A DNA stretch of 64,000 nucleotides from an uncultured Shimia sp. (GTDB taxonomy: Bacteria > Pseudomonadota > Alphaproteobacteria > Rhodobacterales > Rhodobacteraceae). Positions 33,910 to 43,581 of this stretch are shown here, in pieces. Numbering within the stretch: the stretch's first letter is position 1; every line of letters starts with the position of its first letter. The translations under genes were made by a program, and so were the position numbers. The stretch spans positions 372,001 through 436,000 of the forward strand of contig NZ_CANLRL010000001.1 in assembly GCF_947493595.1 (NCBI RefSeq). The letters run 5' to 3'. The notes below the pieces were generated by a model. The model was given only the letters and a program-made list of their open reading frames with translations. It searched no databases and had not been told where the DNA came from.

Positions 33910-33915
33910 CTCTCT

Positions 33916-34710
33916 TTAGTCATCGCCGTGTTGCCAGCTCGACCACGGGCTGTCTGCGGTCTGAGGACGGTAGCGGCGGTCATATTCGGTGGCGTAGAGG
34001 CAGCTTTCATCAAAGCCCTCACCGGCCAGTGCTGGGCCCACAAGGATCAGCGCGGTGCGGGTGATGTTTTCAGTTACGTCGTCTTTTAGGCTGGCCAATG
34101 TGGTGCGGATGACCTGCTGGTCTGGCCAGCTGGCGCGGTAGACCACGGCCACAGGACAGCCTGCGCCGTAGGCTGGTGTGAGATCCGCGATTACATTGTC
34201 CAGATTGCCAATCGACAGGTGGATTGCCAATGTCGCGCCGGTGGCGGCGAAGTTGGTGAGGGTTTCCCCTTCTGGCATGGTGGAAGCACGGCCAGGTGTG
34301 CGGGTCAGCACGACGGATTGTGCGAGGCCAGGCAGGGTCAACTCCGTTTGCAAAGCCGCGGCGGCGGCAGCAAAACTAGGCACGCCGGGCGTAACGGACA
34401 CGGGAATGCCTTCGGCTTTCAGGCGGCGGATTTGCTCGCCCATGGCGGACCAAACCGACAGGTCGCCGGAATGTAGGCGAGCGACGTCTTGGCCCGCGTC
34501 ATGGGCGGCTTTGCACTCAGCTACGATGGCGTCGAGGTCCAGCGGGGCAGTGTTGATCACACGAGCGTTGTCCGGGCAGTGTGACAGGATCGCTTCCGGC
34601 ACCAAAGAGCCTGCGTAGAGACAAACAGGGCAATCGGCGATCAGATCGCGGCCACGCAGTGTCAGTAGGTCGGCGGCACCGGGGCCTGCGCCTATGAAAT
34701 GAACAGTCAT
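33916..34710 (-). CDS. cobM: precorrin-4 C11-methyltransferase CobM
   Basis: 264 residues from the ATG at [20 protein letters not shown]; the longer open frame upstream is inside cobE. The SAM-binding [25 protein letters not shown] and [22 protein letters not shown] motifs identify CobM/CbiF. It methylates precorrin-4 at C-11. It overlaps cobE by four bases. Confidence 0.94.
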   Translation of the reverse strand: MTVHFIGAGPGAADLLTLRGRDLIADCPVCLYAGSLVPEAILSHCPDNARVINTAPLDLDAIVAECKAAHDAGQDVARLHSGDLSVWSAMGEQIRRLKAEGIPVSVTPGVPSFAAAAAALQTELTLPGLAQSVVLTRTPGRASTMPEGETLTNFAATGATLAIHLSIGNLDNVIADLTPAYGAGCPVAVVYRASWPDQQVIRTTLASLKDDVTENITRTALILVGPALAGEGFDESCLYATEYDRRYRPQTADSPWSSWQHGDD

Positions 34711-35072
34711 TTTGGCTCTCCTTGCGCGATGGCGCAGGTGGCTAGGCGGTCGGCGGAGACGACTCGCGGGGTGGTGAGTTTGGCATTGTCGATTAGTGCA
34801 GCCAAGGCGCAAGCTTCGGCCACAGAGCCGGTGCCGCGTTTTTCGTGTACTTTGGCGGATTGGGTCTGCGTCTCAACCGCTTGCATTGCGCTGGTGTCAA
34901 TTTCTAGCACTGGCAAGTTGTGTGCTTTGGCAAAGGCTTGCAGCGTGATGCTTTGCGCCTTGTCGGCAGGTGTAGCGATGGCGTCGACATTGGCGACTGC
35001 CGTTAACGCAAGCGCATCCCGCAGGCTGTCCTCTGTTGCAGAGGCGCGAAATCCAAAACCGGCGACGATCAT
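34707..35072 (-). CDS. cobE: cobalamin biosynthesis protein CobE (CbiG C-terminal-like)
   Basis: 121 residues. [21 protein letters not shown] matches the short CobE/CbiG C-terminal domain found in aerobic cob operons. The rest ([29 protein letters not shown]) fits the family. The ATG at 35072 overlaps the cobL stop; a GTG at 35087 is the alternative. Its exact biochemical role in aerobic bacteria is unresolved; it is needed for efficient synthesis in Pseudomonas-type pathways. Confidence 0.85.
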   Translation of the reverse strand: MIVAGFGFRASATEDSLRDALALTAVANVDAIATPADKAQSITLQAFAKAHNLPVLEIDTSAMQAVETQTQSAKVHEKRGTGSVAEACALAALIDNAKLTTPRVVSADRLATCAIAQGEPK

Positions 35073-36265
35073 TTCTGTACACTCCACTGCAGGATGGGAT
35101 AGCTGGACTTCCAGCCCCGCTTGCGGCCCAATGGCTTAGATTGCGCCAGTTCGATGCGCAAGAGGTCGCCGCCTTTGTTCGCGTGCCAATTGGCGAGCAG
35201 AACTTCGGCTTCTAACGTGACCGCATTGGCCACAAGACGCGCGCTTTCCGGCAGTTTGACCCAGACGGTTCGCAGCATCTCTTCGGAAATACCGCCGCCG
35301 ATGAACACGGCGTCCGGCGCGGGCAGGTCTTTTAGGGCGTCCGGCGCTGCGCCGGTGACGACAGAGAGGCGGTCCGCACCAAGGCCGGCCGCATTTTGGG
35401 CAATGCGTTGTGCACGGGTTGGGTCAACTTCGACGGAGGTCGCTTGTGTGGTGGGATGTGCCAACAGCCACTCGATGGCAATGGAACCAGAGCCGCCGCC
35501 GATGTCCCAAAGGTGTTCACCGGGCAGAGGGGCCAGAGCGGAGAGGGTCAGTGCACGGATCGGGCGCTTGGTGATTTGGCCGTCGTTGTCAAAGAAGCTG
35601 TCGTCCTTGCCACCCACTGAGGTGAGCGCTGGGCCACCACAGGCATCGATGGCAACGCAGACGGGATGTTGGATGCCTTTGATATCAAAGCTGTCCGCGC
35701 GTGCCTCACGGATACGTTGACGGGGGCCGCCAAGGGCTTCGAGCACATGCAGCGTGCTTGCGCCAAACCCAATCTCCGTGAGCCATGAGGCCAAAGCTGG
35801 CGCAGCCTCTCCATCGCGTAGGGTAACAATGGCGCGTTGCCCTTTTGCCAAATGGGGGCGTAGGCGCGCAAAAGGCGCGGCGTGTAGACCAAGCGTGGTG
35901 GTGCTTTCTAGCGGCCAGCCCAAGGCGGCAGCGGCGAGTGACATGGTGGATGGCGCGGGCAAAGTGAGCCACTCACCTCTGTCTAGGTGTTTGGTCAGTG
36001 AGGTGCCTGCGCCATGCCAGAAAGGATCGCCAGAGGCCAGAGCCACGGTTTTGCGGCCGCGGTTTTGCAGCAGCAGCGGAATGCCGTCAGTAAATGGCAC
36101 GGGCCATGTGATGAGCTCTGCCGATAGGTCTGGCAACAGCGACAGATGCCGTTCTGCGCCCATGACCACCTCAGCGTCTTCAAGCGCTTTGCGGCTTGCG
36201 GGCGACAGGCCATCTGGGCCATCTTCGCCCAAACCAACAATGGTCAACCACGGATTTTCAGACAT
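35069..36265 (-). CDS. cobL: precorrin-6Y C5,15-methyltransferase (decarboxylating) CobL
   Basis: 398 residues, a CbiE-CbiT fusion as usual for CobL. The N-terminal methylase half starts LTIVGLGEDGPDGLSPASR; the C-terminal half has the methyltransferase motif LWDIGGGSGSIAIEWLLA. It methylates C-5 and C-15 and decarboxylates the C-12 acetate. The start ATG overlaps the start of cobK on the other strand in a CATG tetranucleotide, so the promoter of this leftward block must lie inside cobK. Confidence 0.95.
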   Translation of the reverse strand: MSENPWLTIVGLGEDGPDGLSPASRKALEDAEVVMGAERHLSLLPDLSAELITWPVPFTDGIPLLLQNRGRKTVALASGDPFWHGAGTSLTKHLDRGEWLTLPAPSTMSLAAAALGWPLESTTTLGLHAAPFARLRPHLAKGQRAIVTLRDGEAAPALASWLTEIGFGASTLHVLEALGGPRQRIREARADSFDIKGIQHPVCVAIDACGGPALTSVGGKDDSFFDNDGQITKRPIRALTLSALAPLPGEHLWDIGGGSGSIAIEWLLAHPTTQATSVEVDPTRAQRIAQNAAGLGADRLSVVTGAAPDALKDLPAPDAVFIGGGISEEMLRTVWVKLPESARLVANAVTLEAEVLLANWHANKGGDLLRIELAQSKPLGRKRGWKSSYPILQWSVQK

Positions 36266-36998
36266 GGCGCCAAAACTCCTTCTTCTCGGTGGCACAACCG
36301 AGGCCAGCCTGTTGGCGCGCACCTTGGCGGCGCACGGCGTTGAGGCCGTGTTTTCCTACGCCGGACGTGTGGCCAGCCCTAAGGCACAGCCGTTGCCCAC
36401 ACGGGTGGGTGGCTTTGGTGGTGTGGCTGGATTGGTCCAGTATTTGCAAGAGCATAACATCACCCATGTGGTGGACGCCACGCACCCCTTTGCCGCGCAG
36501 ATGAGCTGGAACGCGTTCGAGGCCTGTCGGCAGGTTGGCACAGATTTGGTCGCGTTGACCCGTCCGGCTTGGCAGGCGCAAGCCGGAGATCACTGGAGAC
36601 ATGTGGCGGATATTGACGGGGCTGTGGATGCCTTGGCGGGGGAGGCCAAACGCGTGCTTTTGGCGCTGGGCAAATTGAACGTGCCCGCCTTTGCCGCGCA
36701 GCCCCAGCATCACTTTGTTCTGCGCCTTGTGGATCAGCCTGAAGTCACGCCGGAGTTGCCCCACCACACGGTTGTTGTGGCACGGGGACCGTTTGACGTG
36801 GCGGGAGATCGCGCGCTGATGCGGGAGCACGGCATCGAGGTTGTGGTCTGCAAAAACGCGGGCGGCGTTGGCGCAGAAGCCAAATTGACCGCAGCGCGAG
36901 ACTTGGGTCTGCCGGTGATTATGATTGATCGGCCCGCGCTTCCGCCCCGCGATGACGTTGCGACGGCTGAGGCGGTATTGGATTGGCTCGCAGGCTGA
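36264..36998 (+). CDS. cobK: precorrin-6A reductase CobK
   Basis: 244 residues from MAPKLLLLGGTTEASLLARTL. The ATHPFAAQM motif and the Rossmann-like fold are characteristic of CobK/CbiJ, which uses NADPH to reduce precorrin-6A. The open frame continues upstream to 35754, but that part is antisense to cobL and not part of the protein. It is the only cob gene on this strand between two leftward blocks; its stop is 57 bases from the convergent cobJ stop. Confidence 0.93.
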   Translation: MAPKLLLLGGTTEASLLARTLAAHGVEAVFSYAGRVASPKAQPLPTRVGGFGGVAGLVQYLQEHNITHVVDATHPFAAQMSWNAFEACRQVGTDLVALTRPAWQAQAGDHWRHVADIDGAVDALAGEAKRVLLALGKLNVPAFAAQPQHHFVLRLVDQPEVTPELPHHTVVVARGPFDVAGDRALMREHGIEVVVCKNAGGVGAEAKLTAARDLGLPVIMIDRPALPPRDDVATAEAVLDWLAG

Positions 36999-37055
36999 CA
37001 GGTGCAGCCGCAATTGGCTGCGCTGTTCCGTCGTCTGATCGGCCTGCGGAGTCAC

Positions 37056-37808
37056 CTATCCATCCACCGAACGCGGTGTGTACACCATTGGGACACCGTC
37101 TCGCTCGATAATACGAGTTTGACTGGAGCCCAAAATCACAACTGTGCGCATGTCGGCCATGTCCGGTGTGGTCTCTTGCAAAGGCACAATCTTGATCGTT
37201 TGGTCTGGGCGTGAGACGTTGCGGGCAAAGATCATCGGGCGGTTGTCGCCGCAGCTTTCCTTGAGCGTTTTTAGCGCTTTTTCAAAGCCTTCCGGGCGGG
37301 ACTTGGAGCGTGGATTGTAAAACGCCATGGCAAAATCGGCTTCAGCAGCAAGACGCAGACGTTTGTCGATCAGCTCCCATGGTTTCAGATTGTCGCTGAG
37401 GTTGATGGCACAAAAATCGTGGCCCAATGGCGCGCCGCAAGCGGCAGAGGCTGCCAACATGGCGGTGATGCCCGGCAGCACGCGAATGTCGAGATTGCGC
37501 CAAGCGGGGTCACCATGCTCCACCGCCTCAAAAACGGCAGCAGCCATTGCAAACACACCAGGGTCACCGGAGCTGACCACCGCCACACGTTTGCCTTGAG
37601 AGGCCATTTCCAATGCGTGGCGGGAGCGGTCAATTTCCACACGGTTGTCAGACGGGTGCAAGGTCAGGTTCGGGTTTTGCGCCACACGTTCCACATAGGG
37701 AATATACCCAACCGCATCCGTGGCTTCGGCCAAAGCTGCCTGCACCTGTGGTGTGACAAGCGCATCGTCACCCGGGCCGATGCCCACAATCTGAACCCAG
37801 CCGCTCAC
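37056..37808 (-). CDS. cobJ: precorrin-3B C17-methyltransferase CobJ
   Basis: 250 residues from a GTG overlapping the cobI stop (GTGA). QIVGIGPGDDALVTPQV, VSSGDPGVFAMAAAV, LPGITAMLAASAACGAP and AFYNPRSKSRP are diagnostic. It carries out ring contraction and C-17 methylation of precorrin-3B. The upstream extension of the frame is within cobI and lacks family features. Last gene of the first riboswitch-controlled block. Confidence 0.94.
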   Translation of the reverse strand: MSGWVQIVGIGPGDDALVTPQVQAALAEATDAVGYIPYVERVAQNPNLTLHPSDNRVEIDRSRHALEMASQGKRVAVVSSGDPGVFAMAAAVFEAVEHGDPAWRNLDIRVLPGITAMLAASAACGAPLGHDFCAINLSDNLKPWELIDKRLRLAAEADFAMAFYNPRSKSRPEGFEKALKTLKESCGDNRPMIFARNVSRPDQTIKIVPLQETTPDMADMRTVVILGSSQTRIIERDGVPMVYTPRSVDG

Positions 37809-38536
37809 GGGCGTCGTCCTTGGCCATGTACCACGATGATCGAGAAATACGGCGTGCCGTGATCCGTGGTTTCTGACAGCTTTTTCACGCTCTGTTTCTG
37901 CATGGTGGCAAACTGTACCAGCCACGCTTCGTCAAAGCGATTTGACGCTTTTAATGCGCGGATGACCTTGTCGTAGTTGGAGCCAATTTTCATCACCACC
38001 AAAGCGTCGGTGTCAGCCATGTGGCGGGTGAGCTTTTCCTCATCCAGCGTGCCCATCAGCACGGTCAGCACGTCGTCACCCCAGGTGATGGGGGCCTCGG
38101 TGGCAGTCCACGCACCGGACATACCGGTAATGGCAGGCACAACATGGGTCGGAACAACATCACGTACGCGGGCGTAGATGTGCATAAAAGATCCGTAGAA
38201 AAATGGGTCACCTTCACAGAGCACCACAACGTCTTCGCCGGAATTGGCCAGCGCGATCAGGTGTTGCGTGACCTCTTCATAGAATGCTGACAGGGCCTCA
38301 TTGTAGCGTGGGTCATGCACGGAGATTTCCGTGGTGACCGGGTATTCCATCGGGAACTCAATCGCTGTCTCAGGCAGCATGCCATCGACAATCGCGCGCG
38401 CCTGACCTTTGCGACCGGCTTTGCGGAAGAAAGCCACGTGTTTGGCATTGGTAATGAGACGGTGCGAGCGCACGCTCATCAGGTCGGGATCGCCAGGGCC
38501 AAGCCCGACGCCGTAAATCGTTCCGCTCTGGGTCAT
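37805..38536 (-). CDS. cobI: precorrin-2 C20-methyltransferase CobI
   Basis: 243 residues. IYGVGLGPGDPDLMSVRSHRL is the N-terminal SAM methylase motif; VVLCEGDPFFYGSFMHIYAR and VPAITGMSGAWTA follow. It methylates precorrin-2 at C-20 to give precorrin-3A, upstream of CobG. It overlaps both neighbours by four bases, indicating tight translational coupling. Confidence 0.95.
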   Translation of the reverse strand: MTQSGTIYGVGLGPGDPDLMSVRSHRLITNAKHVAFFRKAGRKGQARAIVDGMLPETAIEFPMEYPVTTEISVHDPRYNEALSAFYEEVTQHLIALANSGEDVVVLCEGDPFFYGSFMHIYARVRDVVPTHVVPAITGMSGAWTATEAPITWGDDVLTVLMGTLDEEKLTRHMADTDALVVMKIGSNYDKVIRALKASNRFDEAWLVQFATMQKQSVKKLSETTDHGTPYFSIIVVHGQGRRP

Positions 38537-39162
38537 TCTTTGCGGCTCGCAATTGCGTTGATGGCAGCCACAGTCATGGCGGAGCCGCCAAGGCGACCTT
38601 CGACAATCATGCAGGGCACCGGTTGGTCATTCCAAAGCGCATCTTTGCTTTCCATCGCGCCAACAAAACCCACCGGGCAGCCGATGATGGCGGCTGGGCG
38701 CGGGCAGTCTGGATCTTCGAGCATGTTCAACAGGTGAAAGAGCGCGGTGGGCGCGTTGCCAATGGCCACAATGGCGCCGCCCAATTTGTCACGCCAATGT
38801 TCCAGCGCGGCGGCGGAGCGGGTGTTACCGATCTTGGCAGCCATCTCATAGATGCCCTCGGCATGTAGGGTGCAGATCACTTCGTTGTCCGCCGGCAGGC
38901 GGGGGCGGGTCACGCCTTCGCTGACCATGCGCGCATCACAGAAGATTGGAGCCCCGTCTTCCATGGCTTTGCGGGCAGTCGCGACCATGCCAGGGGTGAA
39001 TTTCACGTGCTGTTCCAATCCAACCATGCCTGCAGCGTGGATCATGCGCACCACAACTTGCTCTTCGTCTTTGTCAAAGCCGTTCAGCGCGGCCTCACGC
39101 CGGATGGTGGCGAAGCTTTCGTCATAGATCGCCTGACCGTTTTTTTCATATTCGTAGGGCAC
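38533..39162 (-). CDS. cobH: precorrin-8X methylmutase CobH
   Basis: 209 residues. VVRMIHAAGMVGLEQHVKF contains the catalytic histidine; IFCDARMVSEGVTRPRLP and IIGCPVGFVGAMESK are conserved family motifs. It moves the C-11 methyl to C-12 to form hydrogenobyrinate. It shares its start base with the end of cobG (ORFs meet at 39162). Confidence 0.95.
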   Translation of the reverse strand: MPYEYEKNGQAIYDESFATIRREAALNGFDKDEEQVVVRMIHAAGMVGLEQHVKFTPGMVATARKAMEDGAPIFCDARMVSEGVTRPRLPADNEVICTLHAEGIYEMAAKIGNTRSAAALEHWRDKLGGAIVAIGNAPTALFHLLNMLEDPDCPRPAAIIGCPVGFVGAMESKDALWNDQPVPCMIVEGRLGGSAMTVAAINAIASRKE

Positions 39163-40295
39163 TAAAGCTCTCCTCGGGCTTCAAGCAAGATGTCCGGCGA
39201 AAGGCCGGTTTTCACAGGCGCATCCCATGGGCGGCCATTTTTCACAAGATCAAATGCGCCACTGTTGCCGACCAATGTTGTCGCACAGGGGCGCGGCAGG
39301 GCGCAGCCTTTGGCACAGCCAGAGACATGCAGAGGTGCTGGCAGTTGGCTGGCCAATTGGCGCGCAAGTTGGCGGGTTTCCACGGTGGCGGAGTTGCACA
39401 AAGGCGCACCGGGGCAAGCGTCGACGTGCAGCAGTGGATCGTGCGTGTCGGTGATGAAGGCTTCGGTATCCGCCATCTCTGCAGCCTCCAAAAGGAACAA
39501 CCGCCAGGGTGTCACGCGCATGGCCTCTGCCTTGGTCGCTGTGACCAAATGGGCCAGTTGCGCCGCTTCGATTTGACCAAACGCCACGCCAAACATCGCG
39601 CCTAATGGTGTGTTTCCAGGCTCAGTAGGCTTTTGTGAGGCGGCGGGTGGCACAGCTTGCCATTCCGCTGGCAACGGTGAAAGCGCCACATGCGCCGCCA
39701 TGCGACGGCGGGCAGGGCCATTGGTGTCGACAAACCAACGCGCCATATCCAGAAGCGCGTCAACGGCGTTGTCAACAGTCACCACGCGTCCGCGAGAGGC
39801 GCCGTCTGCTCGTAAAATTAGGCCGCCATTGGTGTCACGCTCAATGCGGAAGTCGGCTGACTTGTTAGAGAGTTGCGGGCCGCCTTGCAGGTCGATGGCA
39901 TAGCCCATTTTCGGTGGTAGGCCAGGGAGTTCACCAAGGCGGGCCACCAATTCGGTAGCCACGCGGTATGTATCATCACCGTCCTGCCACAGCGGCGGGA
40001 TCAGGATATTGCGGCGGCCTTCTAAAGCTGGATTATCTGGCAGCAGGTCGAGGTGGTGCAGCGCCGCCAAAACCGCCTCGTGATCCGCTTCTTTGACGCC
40101 GCGAATTTGCAAGTTGGCGCGGCTCGTCAAGTCGATCAAACCCGAGCCATACGCCTCCGCAGTTTCGCACAAACCCAAAACCTGTTCTTGCGCCAATCGC
40201 GCCATAACAGGGCGCACGCGCACCACCAACCCGTCGCCGGACATCATGGGTTTGTAGGCGCCGGGGCACCAGCCTTTGGCGTCCGGGCGGCTCAT
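39162..40295 (-). CDS. cobG: precorrin-3B synthase CobG
   Basis: 377 residues from MSRPDAKGWCPGAYKPM. It is related to sulfite/nitrite reductases; the iron-sulphur ligands lie in CPGAPLCNSATVETR and VSGCAKGCALPRP near the C terminus. The enzyme is a monooxygenase that uses O2 to hydroxylate precorrin-3A at C-20, the hallmark of the aerobic pathway. Its presence shows that this organism makes cobalamin by the oxygen-dependent route. Overlaps the cobN stop. Confidence 0.93.
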   Translation of the reverse strand: MSRPDAKGWCPGAYKPMMSGDGLVVRVRPVMARLAQEQVLGLCETAEAYGSGLIDLTSRANLQIRGVKEADHEAVLAALHHLDLLPDNPALEGRRNILIPPLWQDGDDTYRVATELVARLGELPGLPPKMGYAIDLQGGPQLSNKSADFRIERDTNGGLILRADGASRGRVVTVDNAVDALLDMARWFVDTNGPARRRMAAHVALSPLPAEWQAVPPAASQKPTEPGNTPLGAMFGVAFGQIEAAQLAHLVTATKAEAMRVTPWRLFLLEAAEMADTEAFITDTHDPLLHVDACPGAPLCNSATVETRQLARQLASQLPAPLHVSGCAKGCALPRPCATTLVGNSGAFDLVKNGRPWDAPVKTGLSPDILLEARGEL

Positions 40296-43200
40296 GACGC
40301 ACGCTCCAGATCTGCGAGAATGGAGTTGCGGCGGGTGATCCACAGGCCAGCGTCATGCAGCGCGGCAAAGCGGTCGCGCATGGCGGCCAAAGCTTGCGGG
40401 TTTTCGCGTTCCAGAAAAGCGACGATCTCGTCGTTGCCCAAGGTGGCATCGTGGAAAGCGTCAAACAGTTGTGGGGGCACCGCACCGGCCAAATTGGCAA
40501 AGGCGCCCATGTGATCCAGCGTTGCGGCAATCTCGGCGCCGCCCCGGAACCCATGGCGCATCATGCCTGCGAGCCAATCCGGGTTGGTGGCGCGGGCATG
40601 TACCACGCGGGCGATTTCTTCGGTCAGGCTGCGCGCGCGCGGCTTGTCCGGGTTGGTGTTGTTCATGTGATAAAGGTTTGCGTTACCACCGGTGATGGTC
40701 TGCGCAGCGGCAAATCCAGCCTCATGGGCGGCGTAATCAGACGCCACCAAAATATCGGTTTCGGGTAGGTCTTGCAGGTGCACAAAGCTGTCAGCGGCAC
40801 CAACGCGGGCGCGAATGCCGTCGAGGTCTTTGGTGCCGTCGCCGGAATCCAGCGCATAGGAGGAGGCGTTGAGCCAGGCTTCGCCCGCCGACTTGCGGCC
40901 TTCGTCGGAGTAATTCTCGATCTCATGCCCCATGCCAAGGCCATAGCTGCCCGGCGCCGGGCCGTAGACGCGCGGCGCGGTGATGCGCCCTGCGAAGGGG
41001 TTCCAATCTGGAGCTTCGTCGCGTTCTGCGAGGGCTTTCACAGCTTGGCCAAACAGGGTGGAGAGCGTAGGAAACACGTCACGGAATAGGCCAGAGACAC
41101 GCAAGGTGACGTCGATGCGGGGGCGCTCCAGCAAGGCGATAGGCAGAATTTCCACACCGGACACACGCTCAGATCCTTCGTCCCAAACGGGTTTCGCGCC
41201 CAAGAGATGCAACGCCATGGCAAACTCTTCCCCGGCTGTGCGCATGGTGGCGGAGCCCCAGAGGTCCACAATCAGGTTTTTTGGATAGTCGCCTTCTTCT
41301 TGCAGATGGCGGCGCACCAGTTCTTCGGCGAGTTTCACACCCTGCGCGTAGGCGGAGCGGGACGGGACCGAGCGCGGGTCGGTGGTGTAGAGGTTGCGCC
41401 CCGTGGGCAGCACATCATGGCGTCCACGGTAAGGTGAGCCCGACGGGCCTGCCTCAATGCGCTTGCCTTCGAGAGCCTTGATCAACGCATCACGTTCTGC
41501 AGTGGCAGAGGGAGCAACGTCGAAGCTACCTGCGGTCTGTGGTGTGCGGCCATAGATATGCAAGCCGTCGCCAAATTGGCTTTCTTTGATGTCACAGACA
41601 AAGGTGTCGATGCGGGTGATGGCCTCCGCCAAAGAGGTCGCGTTGTCCAGCCCCAATTCCGCTTGCAAACCAAGCGCTTCGGCTTCGTCTCGAATGTCGG
41701 TTTGCAGGCGGTCGCGACGTTTGGGATCAAGCCCATCGGCGTTGGAGAATTCGTCCAGGATGGTTTCCAGGCGGGCAAACCGGTCCGGCGTGGCAGACTG
41801 CTTGAGCGGCGGCGGAACATGGCCCAGCGTAAGTCCGTTGATGCGGCGTTTGGCCTGCGCGGCCTCGCCGGGATCGTTCACGATAAACGGGTAGACAACG
41901 GGCAGATCGCGAATGAGTGCCTCGGGCCAGCAGTCATCGCAAAGCGCCACGGATTTACCCGGCAACCATTCCAGCGTGCCGTGCGCGCCAACATGAATCA
42001 GCGCGTCGGATTTGAGTGCATGGCGGAGCCAGAGGTAGAAGGCGACATAGCTGTGGCGCGGCACGCGGGAGAGATCGTGGTATTCGTCTTCGCGCTGCTG
42101 GTCACTGCCACGTTCAGGCTGCAGGGCCACAAACACGTTGCCGCGTTTGGTGGCTTTGAAGTGGAAAGCGCCGTCTGCAAACGTTGGGTCGGTCTCGGGA
42201 TTGCCCCAGACCTCGGTCAGGTCATTTCGGAGCGCTTCAGGTAGCCATGCAAGTGCGGACAGGTACTCCTCTACCGGCCACTCGACGGTTTTGCTCAGCA
42301 GCGCATCTTCGAGTTTGACGGTACTTGCTGTCTGAAACCCAGCCGCCTTCAAATCCTCAAGAGCGGCGTCAACGCTGGCGAGCGGGTCCAGTCCAACGGC
42401 ATGGGCCATGTTCCACTCTTTGCCGGGGTAGGTGCTCAGAACACAGGCGATCTGCTTGTTGGCATTGGGTTTCTTGGCGAGATTGACCCAGCCTTCGACT
42501 TTGTCGGCAATTGCAGAAATCCGCTCTGGCAGCGCGCGGTGGGCAAAGCGAGAGTATTCCAGCGCTTCGTCTTTTTTCCCCGGTTCTTTGAACGACGCCA
42601 CCCCTGCAAACAGGCGACCGTCTACCTCGGGCAAGACCACATGCATGGCGAGATCAGCAGGGGCCAATCCGCGCTCGGACTCCGCCCAGGCTTTCTTACG
42701 CGAGGTTGCAAGCGCGACCTGAAATACCGGTGCGTCCGTGGCGTCGAGTGGCGAGGTGCCGCTGTCGCCTTTGCCGGAGAAGGATGTGGCGTTCACGATG
42801 GCAGCCGGGGACAGCGCTTTGAGTGTTTCTGCCAGCCATGCCGCGGAGGGCGGAACTTTCAAAGACGGTGCAAACAGGCCAATCACTTCAAAGCCACGAC
42901 CGCGGAATTCCTCAAACAGCGCCTCAATTGGTGCCGTGTCGGCGGAGCTGACGTATGCGCGATAAAACGTCAGGGCGATCAACGGCTTTTCAGTATCGCG
43001 GCTTCCCAAGGGATCGCACAGGCCACTTTCCGGCGTCCATCCGCCGTGATCTGGCAGCGCCTTGGACCCCATAACAGGCTTTGCGTAAAGCCCTGCTGCC
43101 AGAGCGAGTTGCGCGAGCGCCGCCTGCGCTGCAATCGCGCCGCCTGTGTCACACAGATGCGTTAGGCGATGCAACGTGGAGGCGGGCAGGGTGGAGGCTT

Positions 43201-43576
43201 CGTCCAGCCGCTCATCAGGCCGTCCGTCGGCAGGAAGTACGGCCAAGGCGATGCCTTTTTCCTGCGCCAAGGCCTGCACCTGTTGAATGCCATATTGCCA
43301 ATAGGAAATCCCGCCAATCAGACGGATCAGAATGGCTTTTGCACCAACAAGTGTCTGTTCGATGTAGGTGTCCACTGACAGCGGATGTTTGAGTGCCGTC
43401 AGATTGGCCAACCGCAGCGTGGGTAAGTCGCCATTGCTGCGGTGCCAGCCTGCCGCGAAAGCGCCGAGATCACTGTCGGAAAAGGACAACACGACAAGAT
43501 CGGCCGGGGTTTGACCCAGATCCATCGGGGTGTCGGCCTCATCCAGACCATGGCTTTCGCGAAAGACTACGTGCAT
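40292..43576 (-). CDS. cobN: aerobic cobaltochelatase subunit CobN
   Basis: 1094 residues, somewhat shorter than the roughly 1250-residue Pseudomonas enzyme. Typical CobN motifs are VHVGAHGTLEWLPGKSVAL, YPFIVNDPGEAAQAKRRING, SGVEILPIALLERPRIDVTLR and MMRHGFRGGAEIAATLDHM. It binds hydrogenobyrinate a,c-diamide and inserts Co2+ with the AAA+ CobS and CobT subunits, which are not encoded in this window. It follows cobW after five bases. Confidence 0.96.
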   Translation of the reverse strand: MHVVFRESHGLDEADTPMDLGQTPADLVVLSFSDSDLGAFAAGWHRSNGDLPTLRLANLTALKHPLSVDTYIEQTLVGAKAILIRLIGGISYWQYGIQQVQALAQEKGIALAVLPADGRPDERLDEASTLPASTLHRLTHLCDTGGAIAAQAALAQLALAAGLYAKPVMGSKALPDHGGWTPESGLCDPLGSRDTEKPLIALTFYRAYVSSADTAPIEALFEEFRGRGFEVIGLFAPSLKVPPSAAWLAETLKALSPAAIVNATSFSGKGDSGTSPLDATDAPVFQVALATSRKKAWAESERGLAPADLAMHVVLPEVDGRLFAGVASFKEPGKKDEALEYSRFAHRALPERISAIADKVEGWVNLAKKPNANKQIACVLSTYPGKEWNMAHAVGLDPLASVDAALEDLKAAGFQTASTVKLEDALLSKTVEWPVEEYLSALAWLPEALRNDLTEVWGNPETDPTFADGAFHFKATKRGNVFVALQPERGSDQQREDEYHDLSRVPRHSYVAFYLWLRHALKSDALIHVGAHGTLEWLPGKSVALCDDCWPEALIRDLPVVYPFIVNDPGEAAQAKRRINGLTLGHVPPPLKQSATPDRFARLETILDEFSNADGLDPKRRDRLQTDIRDEAEALGLQAELGLDNATSLAEAITRIDTFVCDIKESQFGDGLHIYGRTPQTAGSFDVAPSATAERDALIKALEGKRIEAGPSGSPYRGRHDVLPTGRNLYTTDPRSVPSRSAYAQGVKLAEELVRRHLQEEGDYPKNLIVDLWGSATMRTAGEEFAMALHLLGAKPVWDEGSERVSGVEILPIALLERPRIDVTLRVSGLFRDVFPTLSTLFGQAVKALAERDEAPDWNPFAGRITAPRVYGPAPGSYGLGMGHEIENYSDEGRKSAGEAWLNASSYALDSGDGTKDLDGIRARVGAADSFVHLQDLPETDILVASDYAAHEAGFAAAQTITGGNANLYHMNNTNPDKPRARSLTEEIARVVHARATNPDWLAGMMRHGFRGGAEIAATLDHMGAFANLAGAVPPQLFDAFHDATLGNDEIVAFLERENPQALAAMRDRFAALHDAGLWITRRNSILADLERAS

Positions 43577-43581
43577 GGGGC

